A stretch of 64,000 bases of DNA from Xanthostigma xanthostigma (lineage: Eukaryota; Arthropoda; Insecta; Raphidioptera; Raphidiidae): contig OY754464.1 in the NCBI GenBank assembly GCA_963575645.1, positions 79,706,948 to 79,770,947 of the forward strand. The letters are read 5' to 3'. How positions within the stretch are numbered: position 1 is the first letter of the stretch; every line of letters starts with the position of its first letter. Positions 10,524 to 20,785 of this stretch are shown one piece after another. A model generated the notes under the pieces. The model was not told the DNA's origin, ran no database searches, and worked only from the letters and a program-made list of their open reading frames with translations. Made by a program: the position numbers and the translations under genes.

Positions 10524-11397
10524 TCAGTATTATTAGATAGCTACTGTAGATTATAGACGCTCGATAACAGAGGTAATAGATTTTTAGGGGTGTATATTAT
10601 TTTTATTGGTAACATTTTCGTACTTATGTTTTGAATATTTCGCTTGTGGAGTAAAAACGGCCGGCGTACTTTAAAGAAGGAAACCCAACCTACCTGACGC
10701 CTTAAAAGATAGTAGACTTGACAGTTACGTACCTGAAACAAAAGAAATCAAATATTAATGGCAGTTCCGAATTTCTTAAATTGATGTAGACAACTGTCAG
10801 AAGACGGAAAGAGAACAGCTGCTTTCTCTCTTTATTACATTTTAAATTACAATATTGCTCAGTGAATAATTCTAGACAATAAAAAGCAGTATTGGATTTA
10901 GGCCATATCTTAGAACCTCATAATCCGCATAGCTCAAAAAGATTACCCTCCTTCTAACGCAGTCGGGTAAAAAAAAAATGACACATGACGGAATCTATGT
11001 CTAGTTACACATTTTATATTATTTATTTATTAATAAGAAATATAATTAATCACAATTGTTAAATTTATTATTGTATTTTTTGTATTTATAAGCTACCTTG
11101 GTAACCACTATTTTTTCATAAAAGTCATCGTTAAAGAGATTTTCGCGAAAAATTTGTTTTTGTGATCTTTCATCTCGCGTAACATTTTTAGCGACACAAT
11201 GTCTTTATTGATTCAAAAGGCTGAACTTCACCATTTGAAGTTCAGCGTAAACGTTGTTTTTTTACAAGTTACAACTTAACCCAGTTATCGGTGGAAACTT
11301 TTGGTACATTGTTTAGAACCACGAAAGAAAGGTTCATGCTAAAATCCAGCATTCCCCCCAATTTTTCTGCTCTGATATGACGTCTCTATTCCCTGTA
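10524..11397. other. Unassigned stretch with a small hairpin
   Basis: The only structure seen is a small hairpin at 11219-11245 ('gctgaacttca' against 'tgaagttcagc', 5-base loop). Otherwise AT-rich, with no supported ORF. Confidence 0.5.
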
Positions 11398-11400
11398 TTA

Positions 11401-11754
11401 AGGTCGCTGCGCACGAGGCTAGAAACGCTGCTAGATTCCTTGCTAGATTTGCCTACTAGTTTTCTAGCGCTGGTTTTCTTGATTGCTGTTAAGTGCTCGC
11501 TTCACACGAGACTATTTTTCAAGCTTGTTTTGTGGATAGATCTGGTGCGCGCGCAGTGACAGTTCAAATATAAACACAGAGCAACGCGTGTCTGTTGTCT
11601 GACTTTGAGTAGAATGACGCCATATTGGTTTGTGAGCGTTTGTTCAAGTGCCCACGTGACAAGATACTGCTTCCTGACGTCATTTCCAGCTTGTACCCAG
11701 CCTACCGGCTAGCAGAACTCCTAGCAGCGTTTCTAGCCTCGTGTGCAGCGGTCT
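11401..11754. mobile_element. Harbinger-like MITE with TTA target duplication
   Basis: The left end 'aggtcgctgcgcacgaggct' and the inverted right end match over about 34 bp; both continue 'agaaacgctgctag'. TTA flanks both sides (11398-11400 and 11755-11757), the 3-bp duplication typical of PIF/Harbinger elements. The interior is GC-richer than the surroundings. A 60-codon ORF covers the left half without recognised motif. Class is inferred from the duplication only. Confidence 0.75.
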
Positions 11755-12194
11755 TTATATAAGAAGGTCTCATTGCAACTTCATATCATACCTCCCCTAG
11801 CACTGACTTTGCCAAGTTAGATAGATTAATTCCAAAAACTTTGTATTTGTATTTTGTTGTAAAATTGTGTATAGTTGAAATAAATGCTTTATTTATTGAT
11901 TAAAAAATTAAACAAACGATATTAATTCCAAAACCATTAAAATCCCTCATTAAGAAATCTCTGTTGCGTGAACTGAATCCATATTATGTTGGCATAACTG
12001 CAAAAGCACGTTATATATACGAAAATACTGTGTACCAACCTAGGAAACAATAATATCATTTGTCGCAAGAAGTTTGTTTAGTTTTAACATGAAAGCGCAG
12101 TTTACACTACTAAACTTCATAGAGATTATAAACAGTAATTTTTTTAAACTGATTTTTCATCAGTACGAAATACTTCAGGGTGAGTGTTTCAGAG

Positions 12195-12310
12195 AAATAT
12201 TGATAAAAATTAGTGTACGCTCAAGACCACACGGTAGAAGTGAAACTCTCTCACTCACTCGCTGGTATACTTTCGACTTCTCTCTCGTTCACATCGCAAA
12301 CTTTTAAGTC
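12195..12310 (+). repeat. Repeat A-like terminus
   Basis: 'gctcaagaccacacggtaga' followed by 'agtgaaactctctcac' resembles the start of repeat A and the stretch at 61540-61585. It is only the terminal part; the remainder does not match. Confidence 0.5.
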
Positions 12311-12379
12311 AGTGCCATCTAGGACAATAATAAATGCCTTGTTGATTATTTTTTACTGCCATCTATTACCGACAAATCA

Positions 12380-12712
12380 AGCTGACTAGTTTATATGAAA
12401 CAACGTCCGACGTGTCTGTCTGTCTGTCTATCCTAACGCGATAAACTCAAAAACAACCGAAATAATTTTCAAACGATTTTCACTAATAAAAAGAGCGATA
12501 AACGAGGAAGGGGTCTGTATACAATCTGTCAGTCGAGGTCTCTAAATAGCGGAAACCGATCACAAAATTGGTTTGCGTCCGTCGCTATGTTTCACCTTTC
12601 GTTCATGCGTTTCGATGTCGCCATGCTTTTAAATAGCGAAAACTGCGTGAACACGTACCTTTGGTCCGAAAATAGATCTGAGTTATTCTCAAGTCGCGCC
12701 TAAAATTCCGAC
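12380..12712 (+). repeat. Dispersed repeat B copy
   Basis: 'ttgcgtccgtcgctatgttt', 'aaatagcggaaaccgatcac' and 'attctcaagtcgcgcctaa' also occur in 38640-38890 and, in part, 46185-46375. A run of 'gtctgtctgtctgtc' near 12415 precedes it. The 'cgcgcctaaagaagttttac' edge in the sister copies links it to repeat A ends. It is non-coding. Confidence 0.7.
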
Positions 12713-13019
12713 AGTACAGTTAGTGTAAACGCTGCTTATATAGCGCGCTTATTAGAGGGGCGCACGCAACAACGTACATTAGGCACATAGCAAAAGCCAT
12801 CCCCCGCTTTAAGCTTCATAAATTACATTAGAATCAGTTGTCTGTCTCTTATCTCGTTATGTTACTCACAGAATTTACCATCGACATGCAGAATGGACTG
12901 CTCATTTCCTATTAGCAAAACACTGAAAATGCCCATTACAGTGCCATCGAAATATCACGAACTAGCTGAAAGTTTGAAAATTTGAAATTGAAAAATTTTA
13001 ATCTCCGTGAATTCTATTC

Positions 13020-13255
13020 GATTCATGTCTGAAGAGATATGAATGCTATTTGATTCATGTCTAAAGAGCTATGAATGCTATTTGATTCATGTCTGAAGAG
13101 CTATGAATGCTATTTGATTCATGTATGAAGAGCTATGAATGCAATTTGATTCGTGTCTGAAGAGCTATAAACGCTATTTGATTCATGTATGAAGAGCTAT
13201 GAATGCTATTTGATTCATGTCTGAAGAGCTATGAATGCTATTTGATCCATATATT
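13020..13255 (+). repeat. 32-bp minisatellite, about 7.3 copies
   Basis: Units begin at 13020, 13052, 13084, 13116, 13148, 13180 and 13212, with a partial eighth at 13244. The core is 'gattcatgtctgaagagcta' plus 'tgaatgctattt'. Units differ by a few substitutions and no indels. There are no spacers, so it is not a CRISPR. Confidence 0.95.
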
Positions 13256-14342
13256 TAATAACCTCTAAATTGCTAGCAAAGATCGGGAGAAAGACTTAAA
13301 CACTACGGAGTCTCATGCGTGTGGAACTAAGCTGTGTTTAGACGTCGGGCGACAAACGAAAGACATTTTGCACAATTGTATTCTATCGCACCCGAGTGAA
13401 ACCGGGACAGACCGTCTATAATTAATAAAACAATAAATCAATTCACGCAAAATAAATCATAGAAATCATGTCACTAATCTAAAGCACATAAAATAGAGAG
13501 AAAGTCCATAATCGTAAAGATAAAAAAAAAACACATCTCCATTAATTATTATTGTACGATTAACTTAACAAACAAGCCAACAATTTTGCACATAATTAAA
13601 ATTAGATCTGGTTTAATTTATTATTAAATAGGAATGAAACAAAGAAAAACTTTTTAAGCGTATAAAAAGCATAAAAATTAGTTCCAGTCTCGTTGCAGTA
13701 CGTTTCGTACAACAGAGCGTCTCAAAATGTTAAAATTGCATTTTTCTACAACATGTATATTTAAATACGGCAATGAAAAATGTTGCGCTACCGATCTGAG
13801 TGTGTTAATTCGCACACATTGCAATGAAACATGCATTGTTCTCTTCGTAATAATGAGGGGAAGTGCATAATTTATGTTTCATCACGATGTGTATGAATTA
13901 GACATGGGAAAAGTCGTTACTATGTGATCACAGTGAAAAATCGCAAAAATCACAGTGAAAAATCATCGTGACTTTTATCTCGACCGAGCAAACAATCGGT
14001 CGGACGTTACGTCGGGTACTCGGTTGGAGCGACTTTCGTGATTGCGGTGACATAAAACAACAATATACGTTAATTTGGAAAGTAGTTACTTCTTGTCAGA
14101 TCACAGCGATCATTTTAGACGGCTGGTCACAGTGATTTTTTCACCGTGAAGGTATTTATTCCCCAACTCTAGTACGAATTAACACGGGTAAAATCGATTC
14201 AGAAGTTTGTAATAATATGTATTCGTATTATAAATGGACACCACCTGGTGACATGATGTCGTTTAGAACTGGTACCGGAAGATGACACTGTTGAACCGAA
14301 TATAGTACCGAACTATCATTCAGCTACCATATTACACTAAAA
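13256..14342. other. Unassigned stretch
   Basis: No firm feature. 13905-14165 has several 'cacagtga' words in both orientations ('atcacagtgaaaaatc', 'ggtcacagtgatttttt') and could be a decayed inverted-repeat element, but I cannot fix its ends. Confidence 0.35.
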
Positions 14343-14888
14343 TCTATACTAATATATAAAGAGTTTGTTTGTTTGTTTGAACGCGCTAATCTCAGAAACT
14401 ACTGGTTTGAATTGAAAAATTTTTTTTTGTTGGATAGCCCCTATTTGTCGAGGAAGGCTATAGGCTGTACGCTATGACCAATTGGAGCGGAACATCAATG
14501 AAAAATGTTGCAAGATGTACCTCAAAATTAGTCCGTTCGACAAATATTATCAGGTGAAATGCCTTAACTATATATTGCAATATTAGCGCACGACGCTTAC
14601 GGGTCGAATAGCTCAGTCGGTAGAGTGCAAGATTTTTAATGCCAGGGTCTTGGGTTCAAGCCTCACGTCGGCGAATATATATTTTTATTTTTTTTATTTT
14701 CTACATTGCTTAATGCTTACATTTCAATTTTTCTAAAATTTTATTACGACTAATTAAAATTAATTATGTATTATATGTCTTGAAAGAAATTTTATTACTT
14801 AAAAAAAGTAAATAAATACTGCTTTTTAACGACAAAAACTTTTAAACGGTAACTCCGATTATTATAAAGTTTGGACACAACATTCATG
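14343..14888 (+). mobile_element. Helitron with tRNA-Lys-like insert, 3'-truncated
   Basis: The left end TC-TATACTAATATATAAAG at 14343 is complete. It then matches 2952-3642 in order, including 'aaaatgttgcaagatgta', 'aaatattatcaggtgaaatg' and the tRNA-like segment. Similarity stops at about 14888, just after 'ggacacaacattcat', so the hairpin and CTAG end are lost. Confidence 0.85.
14602..14673 (+). tRNA. tRNA-Lys-like pseudogene inside Helitron, copy 2
   Basis: The D arm 'tagctcagtcggtagag' and T arm 'gggttcaagcctcacg' are conserved. The anticodon position has decayed to TTT from CTT in the sister at 3217-3289. The T arm here is closer to the canonical form, so each copy retains different ancestral bases. 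It is followed by T-rich sequence. I consider it non-functional. Confidence 0.7.
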
Positions 14889-16483
14889 ATATATGTATAT
14901 ATTTTGATGTAACTGTGCTTTGGCAATGTTATTTCGTATCAACCTACCTACAGTAATTTTTTTCCATGCAGCAAGTGTTTGTTAGAAGAAGATAGACAGT
15001 GACGCTACCAATGCATTGAAGGTGTCATTTTTCACTTGACATTTTAATGAATTACAAACTAATACTATTAGTGTCACTGAATATTCAAAGTGTATTACAA
15101 AAAGATGACATTTAAAAAAAAATGATTTGGTACCAAGTTCAAATAGCGCGGGCTGTCTGTGGTCGTTAAAAAAACCAAAACAAACAAAACATCCGCATTC
15201 AATATGGCGACTGAATGAGCCACCGGTTTTAAACTCTCGCATGTAGTACATATACCTATGTACGAAGGAACACAACTGCATTGCACATATTTCTCAATGA
15301 GTCTCTAATTACAATTTTAATTAACACGAATGACCGAGGCAAAAAGGGATAGAAGGACGCAAGAGAAAGAGACGGCAGACACAGAAAGAGCACACCAGAA
15401 GCCAGAAGGTGTATTGCAGTGAATTTATTTTATTATGCTGAACATAATATCACGTATTATACCCACCACCGGACTGACCCCTTTGAAATTTGACGGGGTG
15501 AGAATATTTATAAAAGTATTTGAGAAATAAAAAAAACGATTGCGTAATCATATCTACAATACTAATACTAATCGGTTCAGTGGCTCCTGAAATAATGGCG
15601 CTAATATTATAACACGTTGAATCTAATTGCAATTTGACATACCAGTGGAGTTTAGGCCAAATATGTAATGTTGAATCCGCCATTTTTCATACGTGTAGTG
15701 ACACCATATATACTATCTATTAATTAACTACTTGAATCATTGCCTATCTACTCAATGTGCGGTGAGTGAACGTAACAAAGCGTATCGAAAATATATCTGC
15801 GTCTCTTTCTTCAATGTAATTCCCTGATTTCTCCGATGATAGGATTGGTTGATGTACTTGCATTCAATCTGAATAAAGTATCTCTGTTTCAAAAACTTTG
15901 TCTTTTTCTATGACGTTAACATGGGCGTACCCAGCTTTTGGCTCAGGAGGGGGCACATTAGAAATTTCTTAAGCCGGGTCCCCCGTGCTTGTTTTGCCCT
16001 CCTGGATACGCCAGTGCTTACGGCGTAAAAAAAGACAGAAGTATATGTTTTGCACCCTAATAGTTCGATTGCGATTTAATCCCTATGCTCAGTATAGAAT
16101 AAAAGTATATGAGTGATACTAACAGCACGTAAAATGTAATGTGTTTATGGTTTAAAATTTCTGTCACCAGATGTCGTATCGTTTTATGTCAAATCCCGAC
16201 GGTCGGTTAATGAAATTCGTTCCACATTTTTTTTATTATTTTTCGCATGAAAGTTAAATATTATATAATGGCCGTCGTATAATGGCGTTTCAAACTGACC
16301 TGTTACTACGTTCACTTTCCTACGTTAGAGAAACTGAAAACGACTGAACTAATTAGTGTAATAAAGTTAATTATTAGATTTATGAGTCTACCATAGCAGC
16401 AGCCATATTCCGAACGCGTGACGCTAACCATTCACTTATACTCAACTTCCGTCGCTAAACATTTTGAAATCTATCGTCTATCT
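14889..16483. other. Unassigned stretch
   Basis: Frames of 99, 63 and 77 codons on the minus strand (14982-15683) show no recognised motif. 'gaaatttgacggggtgagaa' at 15485 resembles 52208 ('gaaatttgacggagtaaaga'), so part is probably an old dispersed repeat. Confidence 0.45.
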
Positions 16484-16620
16484 CAGGGGCCGGCAACCTG
16501 CGGCTCGCGAGCCGCATGCGGCTCTTTTGATGTAAAGTTGCGGCTCCCTCCAGTTCCATACGCAGAAAATAATTATTTTATTATATAAATCCTTAAAAAT
16601 CTTTCAATCGATCCAAAAGT
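16484..16620. mobile_element. hAT terminus, truncated, with empty nested site
   Basis: It begins CAGGGGCCGGCAACC followed by 'gcggctcttttgatgtaaag' and 'cagttccatacgcag', the same as the right end of the hAT at 50928-52172 read in reverse. It continues directly into 'aataattattttatta' and 'cttaaaaatc', which in that hAT lie on the far side of a nested insertion. The rest of the element is absent. Confidence 0.8.
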
Positions 16621-16970
16621 ATTATTAACCGCGATAAATATTATTGTATATGATTAGCCATATTTTAGTGGAGAAATATTTTTTACATAATTTAACCCAG
16701 TTTTCTCGTAATTTTACAAGGCGTCTTGCGGAAAAAAATTCCTTCTCCACTATACGTGAGATTGGGTGAGGTTCGACTGGACCCCCTCCCTCCCCCCTAA
16801 ACGCCTCACGTTATTTGTGAACGCCCCCTTTTTAACGTAAGGTATAAATATTTAAGCATTAAATTATTCTAGCTATCTAGCGGTTACACACAAACTAGCA
16901 TTTTCTCTATTAAAAAACATATCCATACATATTCCCTAATGAGGTTGACTTGTTTTATTTAATATATAAG

Positions 16971-17510
16971 TAGTGATGTGCCGGATCGTTAAAAATGTAT
17001 ATCCGCGGATACGGATCTGAATACGGATATTTGGTTTCAAGATCCGCGGATACGGATACTTTCTTAGAGTACGCGGCGGTAAATATCGCACATCGACCTT
17101 TGGAAAGAGACTATCTGTTATGGGAAAAAGTTATTGACCTCTTTAAGAGTTAACTCTCATAACAGATTGTCTCTTTCCAAAGATCGATGTGCAATATCTC
17201 ATTATAAAGATAGTTTTTTAGTACCTTTGAGTTATGTACTATTGGTATGGTACTCACTACGATAAAAGTTTGCAATATAAAGGTGCCAAATACGATTTTA
17301 AAAAATAAAAAATAATCTGAATGGACTTTAACAGTTTTTCATTACTACCTAATCAACTATATATAGGTATATAAAATTTCATTTATGAATTGAAAATTAA
17401 TAGGGTAAAAATCCGTAAAATATCCGCCAAAAACTAACGGATACGGATACGGATATTTTTTCTCCCTCGGATATCCGCAGATACGGACACGGGTATCCGG
17501 CACATCACTA
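16971..17510. mobile_element. hAT-type MITE, copy 1
   Basis: The ends TAGTGATGTGCCGGAT and its inverse flank 540 bp. The 8-bp flanks TATATAAG (left) and TATGTAAG (right) are a target duplication with one change. Subterminal 'cggatacggat' words recur on both sides. The interior has a hairpin at 17092-17195 ('cacatcgacctttggaaaga' against its near complement). The copy at 43134-43678 is inverted. No transposase is encoded. Confidence 0.9.
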
Positions 17511-18235
17511 TATGTAAGTAAATAATAACGCAAGGAGTATTGTATAATGCAATATCGACGATGTGACGTCACGTTTCAAGCCTACGCCAAGAAAGCACAC
17601 CGTCCTCGTCCTCCGTCGACGGAGCTTGAGCCGCTATCGGAAGTTCAGCGAGCCGTAAAACTGCCATCGCCCGTTCTTCCTGCACGACGACGTCGCGTTC
17701 GCCAGTAAAATTAATTACTTTGATGAGTTCGATTTGCGAACATTACGTCACATAAATTTATAGTCACCTATCGGGGAAACCCGGCTTTTTAACGTTGCAT
17801 ATTGTTTTAGGATAATGTAAACTAAACAAGTCGATTCTATCGATTTTTAAATAAGAATTACCATTCAAAAAGATTCTTTTTTAACACGCTTATATTAGCT
17901 TGACCTGAGTGTATGTAAAGGAATCTTTCAGCGTAATTTTTACCAATTTCAAGAAGTCCGATTAATTTGAAAATTTGCACACGTGTCAAGGGCCGAAGAC
18001 AATAGAAATATTTCACAAAAATAAATTTGTATTTAACAATTTTGAAAAAAAATTTGATTTTAAAAATTTTGAAAAAAATTACTTTTGATGTCGTTTTGAG
18101 ACTAAAAATTAAGAAAATAATTATTAACAAAATAATTCAGTTATAGCAAAATTACTATATTTTCATTATAACTATAATTTTATCAATAGCTACCAATGAA
18201 AGAATTGTAACATTTAATATCAGGCACCCCCCACG
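17511..18235. other. Unassigned stretch
   Basis: 17590-17700 is GC-rich ('cgtcctcgtcctccgtcgac') but without a supported ORF. The remainder is AT-rich; a 90-codon minus-strand frame (17858-18130) is low-complexity K/F/I and I do not consider it a gene. Confidence 0.4.
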
Positions 18236-18493
18236 CTTTTGACGTGATAACGTCTTATAAATTGATGAAACACCGGCTGCACGCACGAAAAAGTGTCACG
18301 TTCCGCCTGAGCCCGAGCGTGCAAGCGAGAGCGCGGTATAAGCGAAATAGAGGCACGATCGGCCCAAGCGTCGGCTTGTACGCATTTCTCTCTCTTCTCG
18401 CGTGACGTCAGAGAGTTCATCAATGTTTCTTTATGACGTTATCACGTAAAACTATCGTCCGTAAACCGACTTTACAGACAACCAATTTTTTTT
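18236..18493 (+). mobile_element. Element K, short copy
   Basis: It begins 'ttttgacgtgataacgtc' and ends 'tttacagacaaccaattttt'. The words 'gacgtgataacgtc' and 'gacgttatcacgt' form subterminal inverted repeats. The same ends delimit the insertion inside the hAT at 51175-52115, where the interior is longer. No ORF with known motif is present; the class is unknown. Confidence 0.7.
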
Positions 18494-19004
18494 ACTATAA
18501 TTGAATGCGTGCGTCGTAGCCATGCTTGTAGTATCGATAAGGGCCTTCCGCGAATTATTTCGGATGCATTTCCGATTCGTGCTATCATTTCTTCGCGTGT
18601 GTTAATCTGTATTTTGAATTAATTAAATAAAATTTAAAAAATTTAATTAAACTTTGAAAGGCTGTTTCTCTCCTATTTTTGAGTTTTGATAAAAAAGTTA
18701 CTTAAAATATGTGTTTGTCTATTTGATTTCTACACGTTGTTAAAAAAGAAGACAACTTAAAAATCAGCCTGTACATGTACTTAACAATATTTTTTTATAT
18801 TTTCCGAAAACACATTTTTCAACGCATCTTGTTCCAAATTTATTTAGCTTGAAAAACGACCATTTTCTTTGTAGATAAAGCATTTATTTTTGTGTTAAAC
18901 ATGACACAGGGAGTTTGAATACAACATTAGAGTGATCAAATCAAATTTTTTGACAGTGCTTTGCGCAACCCAGCATCTATAACAGATGTACAGCATGTCC
19001 GTTC
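18494..19004. other. Unassigned stretch
   Basis: Nothing recognised. Confidence 0.4.
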
Positions 19005-19172
19005 GACGATCGAGGGGATAAGAGCGCCTAAGTTGAAAGTAGAAGCGTACTGGTTCGATCCTGAACTGCCAGTATATTGTTTATGCCTTCTCAGAACTGT
19101 TCAGGGTTTTCCACAGTACGGAACCCTCAGTGCACGAGTCCGACTCGCACCTGATCAGTTTTTTTTGAGTAT
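19005..19172 (+). repeat. SINE-like repeat with B-box motif and C-type tail
   Basis: 'gagcgcctaagttgaaagta' is followed by the B-box-like 'ggttcgatcctgaact', then 'acggaaccctcagtgcacga' and 'gtccgactcgcacctgatca' before a T-run. The last part matches the 'cggaacc..gcgag-cgactcgcac' edge of repeat C. It is probably a tRNA-derived SINE tail. A 75-codon frame across it is incidental. Confidence 0.5.
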
Positions 19173-19720
19173 TTGCGGGGGTGTCTAATGCGGCTCTGTC
19201 GAAACATCGCGTATTTCTGTACACACAACACACACATGTTCATATTAAACTTTAATGAGATATTATGTAATAAGTAACTTATTAAGGTGCCTGGTTACGT
19301 TACGGAGGATGTCTATTAAGGACGCGGAGAGATGTATACCGCCTAAGTGATCCGCAGCAAAGAGGAAGGGGAAGCGAAAGAGATCTGTTCTCTCGACCCA
19401 CACTTAGACATACACCTAGTGTGATCTAATGTTACAATGAGCTAATTATTTACACGCAAGTGTAAAACTGCCGCTAATGGAACTGTTACTGTTATTTGAA
19501 AATAGCACGTTAAAAAATAACAGTCTATTACTAGATAACCGTGACTGACTGACTGATTTATCAATGCACAGCTCAAACCACTGGACGGATTGGGCAAAAA
19601 GGTACACAGATAATTATTACGACGTAGGCATCCGCTAAGAACGGATTTTTGAAATTTCGCCCCCTAAAAGTTATATATTAAGATTGTATAAATGTCACAC
19701 CTGTGACAAGTGAAAACATG
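19173..19720. other. Unassigned stretch
   Basis: No element is recognised. 'ggcaaaaaggtacacagataattattacgacgtagg'-type sequence (19594-19630) resembles dispersed lepidopteran repeats, but I have no second copy in the window. Confidence 0.35.
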
Positions 19721-20237
19721 TTTATTCAACACGCGTAAGTAATATATAATTTCGGGGCCCTGCTAAATTCGGGAGAAAAAAATAAATTACTTCATGTTGA
19801 CGCGTAGAGTGCTAATAATGAGCCGAAACTGTACGATTATGTATTACTGCATAGTTTCTGGACCAATAGGAACGCGGTAGCGAGCCGAAACTGTACGGTA
19901 ATGAATTATTACTGCATAGTTCGCAATTCAGCGGAAGTCAAGGCCATCTTGTGTGCATCGAGGGCAGTGGGTACGTCAATCAATGAAGTGATTTATTATT
20001 TTTCCCTCTTTTATCAGGGCCCCGATTACATATTATGAATATGAATATGAACTTTATTGTCAATAGAACTGTACATATACAGTATTACTCGTGCTAGTTG
20101 AATAAAGTATTATGTGCGACCATTGATCGAAGGAGAATATTCCACTCGCGTGTTACCGCACTCGCTACGCTCGTGCGGCAAATTTCACGCTCATGTAATC
20201 TTCTCCTTCTCTCACTAGTCGCACAATATACTATTTT
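19721..20237 (+). repeat. Composite repeat G, copy 1
   Basis: It matches 37013-37527 in the same orientation. Inside, 'ggggccctgctaaattcggg' (19757) and 'cagggcccc' (20014-20022) are inverted ends of an inner element. The downstream part has 'gtgttaccgcactcgctacg' and 'ttctccttctctcactagtc'. About 52 bases near 20033-20085 ('atgaatatgaactttattgt') are absent from the other copy. Two diverged 'gagccgaaactgtacg' units lie at 19820-19910. Confidence 0.8.
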
Positions 20238-20459
20238 TTAAAAAACAGCGCCATCTGTTGGACGTTAAATCAACACACACTATACTAAGTGACTAAAACC
20301 CGAACGGATGTCTTGGGCGGCAATGCCAGCTTGTGCGCACGCGTCACATACAAAAAGACGTTTACACATACTATGAGAGTACTAACTGGAGTCATACACT
20401 TTTTATTTATGTGTATTTTGACACAACAAACCAATTAACGGAAATTTTAATAGGTTTTA

Positions 20460-20785
20460 AAGTGAAACTTTTATTCTATCGCCCATAATTTTTCTGGCCG
20501 TCTGTTGCATGTCGCATTACAGGCGGCCGCGGAGTAGGGGTAAAGTGAAAGGCGCTCGGAGTAGGCGCTCGGTAGAACAGCCAAGGCCAATATGGCGGCG
20601 CCCATGGTTAGCATCAGCTGACCGTGTAGTATGTATAACACATAGTCAGTCTGTCATGCGGGCAAGTGCTGTACAGTGTTTACATGTTTTTATTCGTGTA
20701 TTCATGTGAATATTGTTGTTTATAATTAATCGTGATGGATAAGTGTCTACAATCCAACGCCTACAATCCAATAAAAGTTTCACTT
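20460..20785. mobile_element. TIR element, GC-richer interior
   Basis: The ends 'aagtgaaacttttatt' (20460-20475) and 'aataaaagtttcactt' (20770-20785) are perfect inverted repeats. The 326-bp interior contains 'ggcggccgcggagtaggggt' and 'aatatggcggcgcccatgg', much richer in GC than its surroundings. A 66-codon plus frame lies inside (20509-20709). No family is recognised and no second copy is in the window. It could instead be a gene promoter region with chance inverted repeats. Confidence 0.5.

Noticed and set aside
13020..13255. CRISPR array
   Set aside because: The 32-bp units abut directly with no spacers, there are no cas genes, and the context is a eukaryotic genome.
13905..14165. hAT-like element with cacagtga words
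   Set aside because: No matching terminal repeats or duplication could be fixed; the words alone are not enough.
17858..18130. 90-codon minus-strand ORF
   Set aside because: It is low-complexity K/F/I sequence from A/T runs, with no motif.
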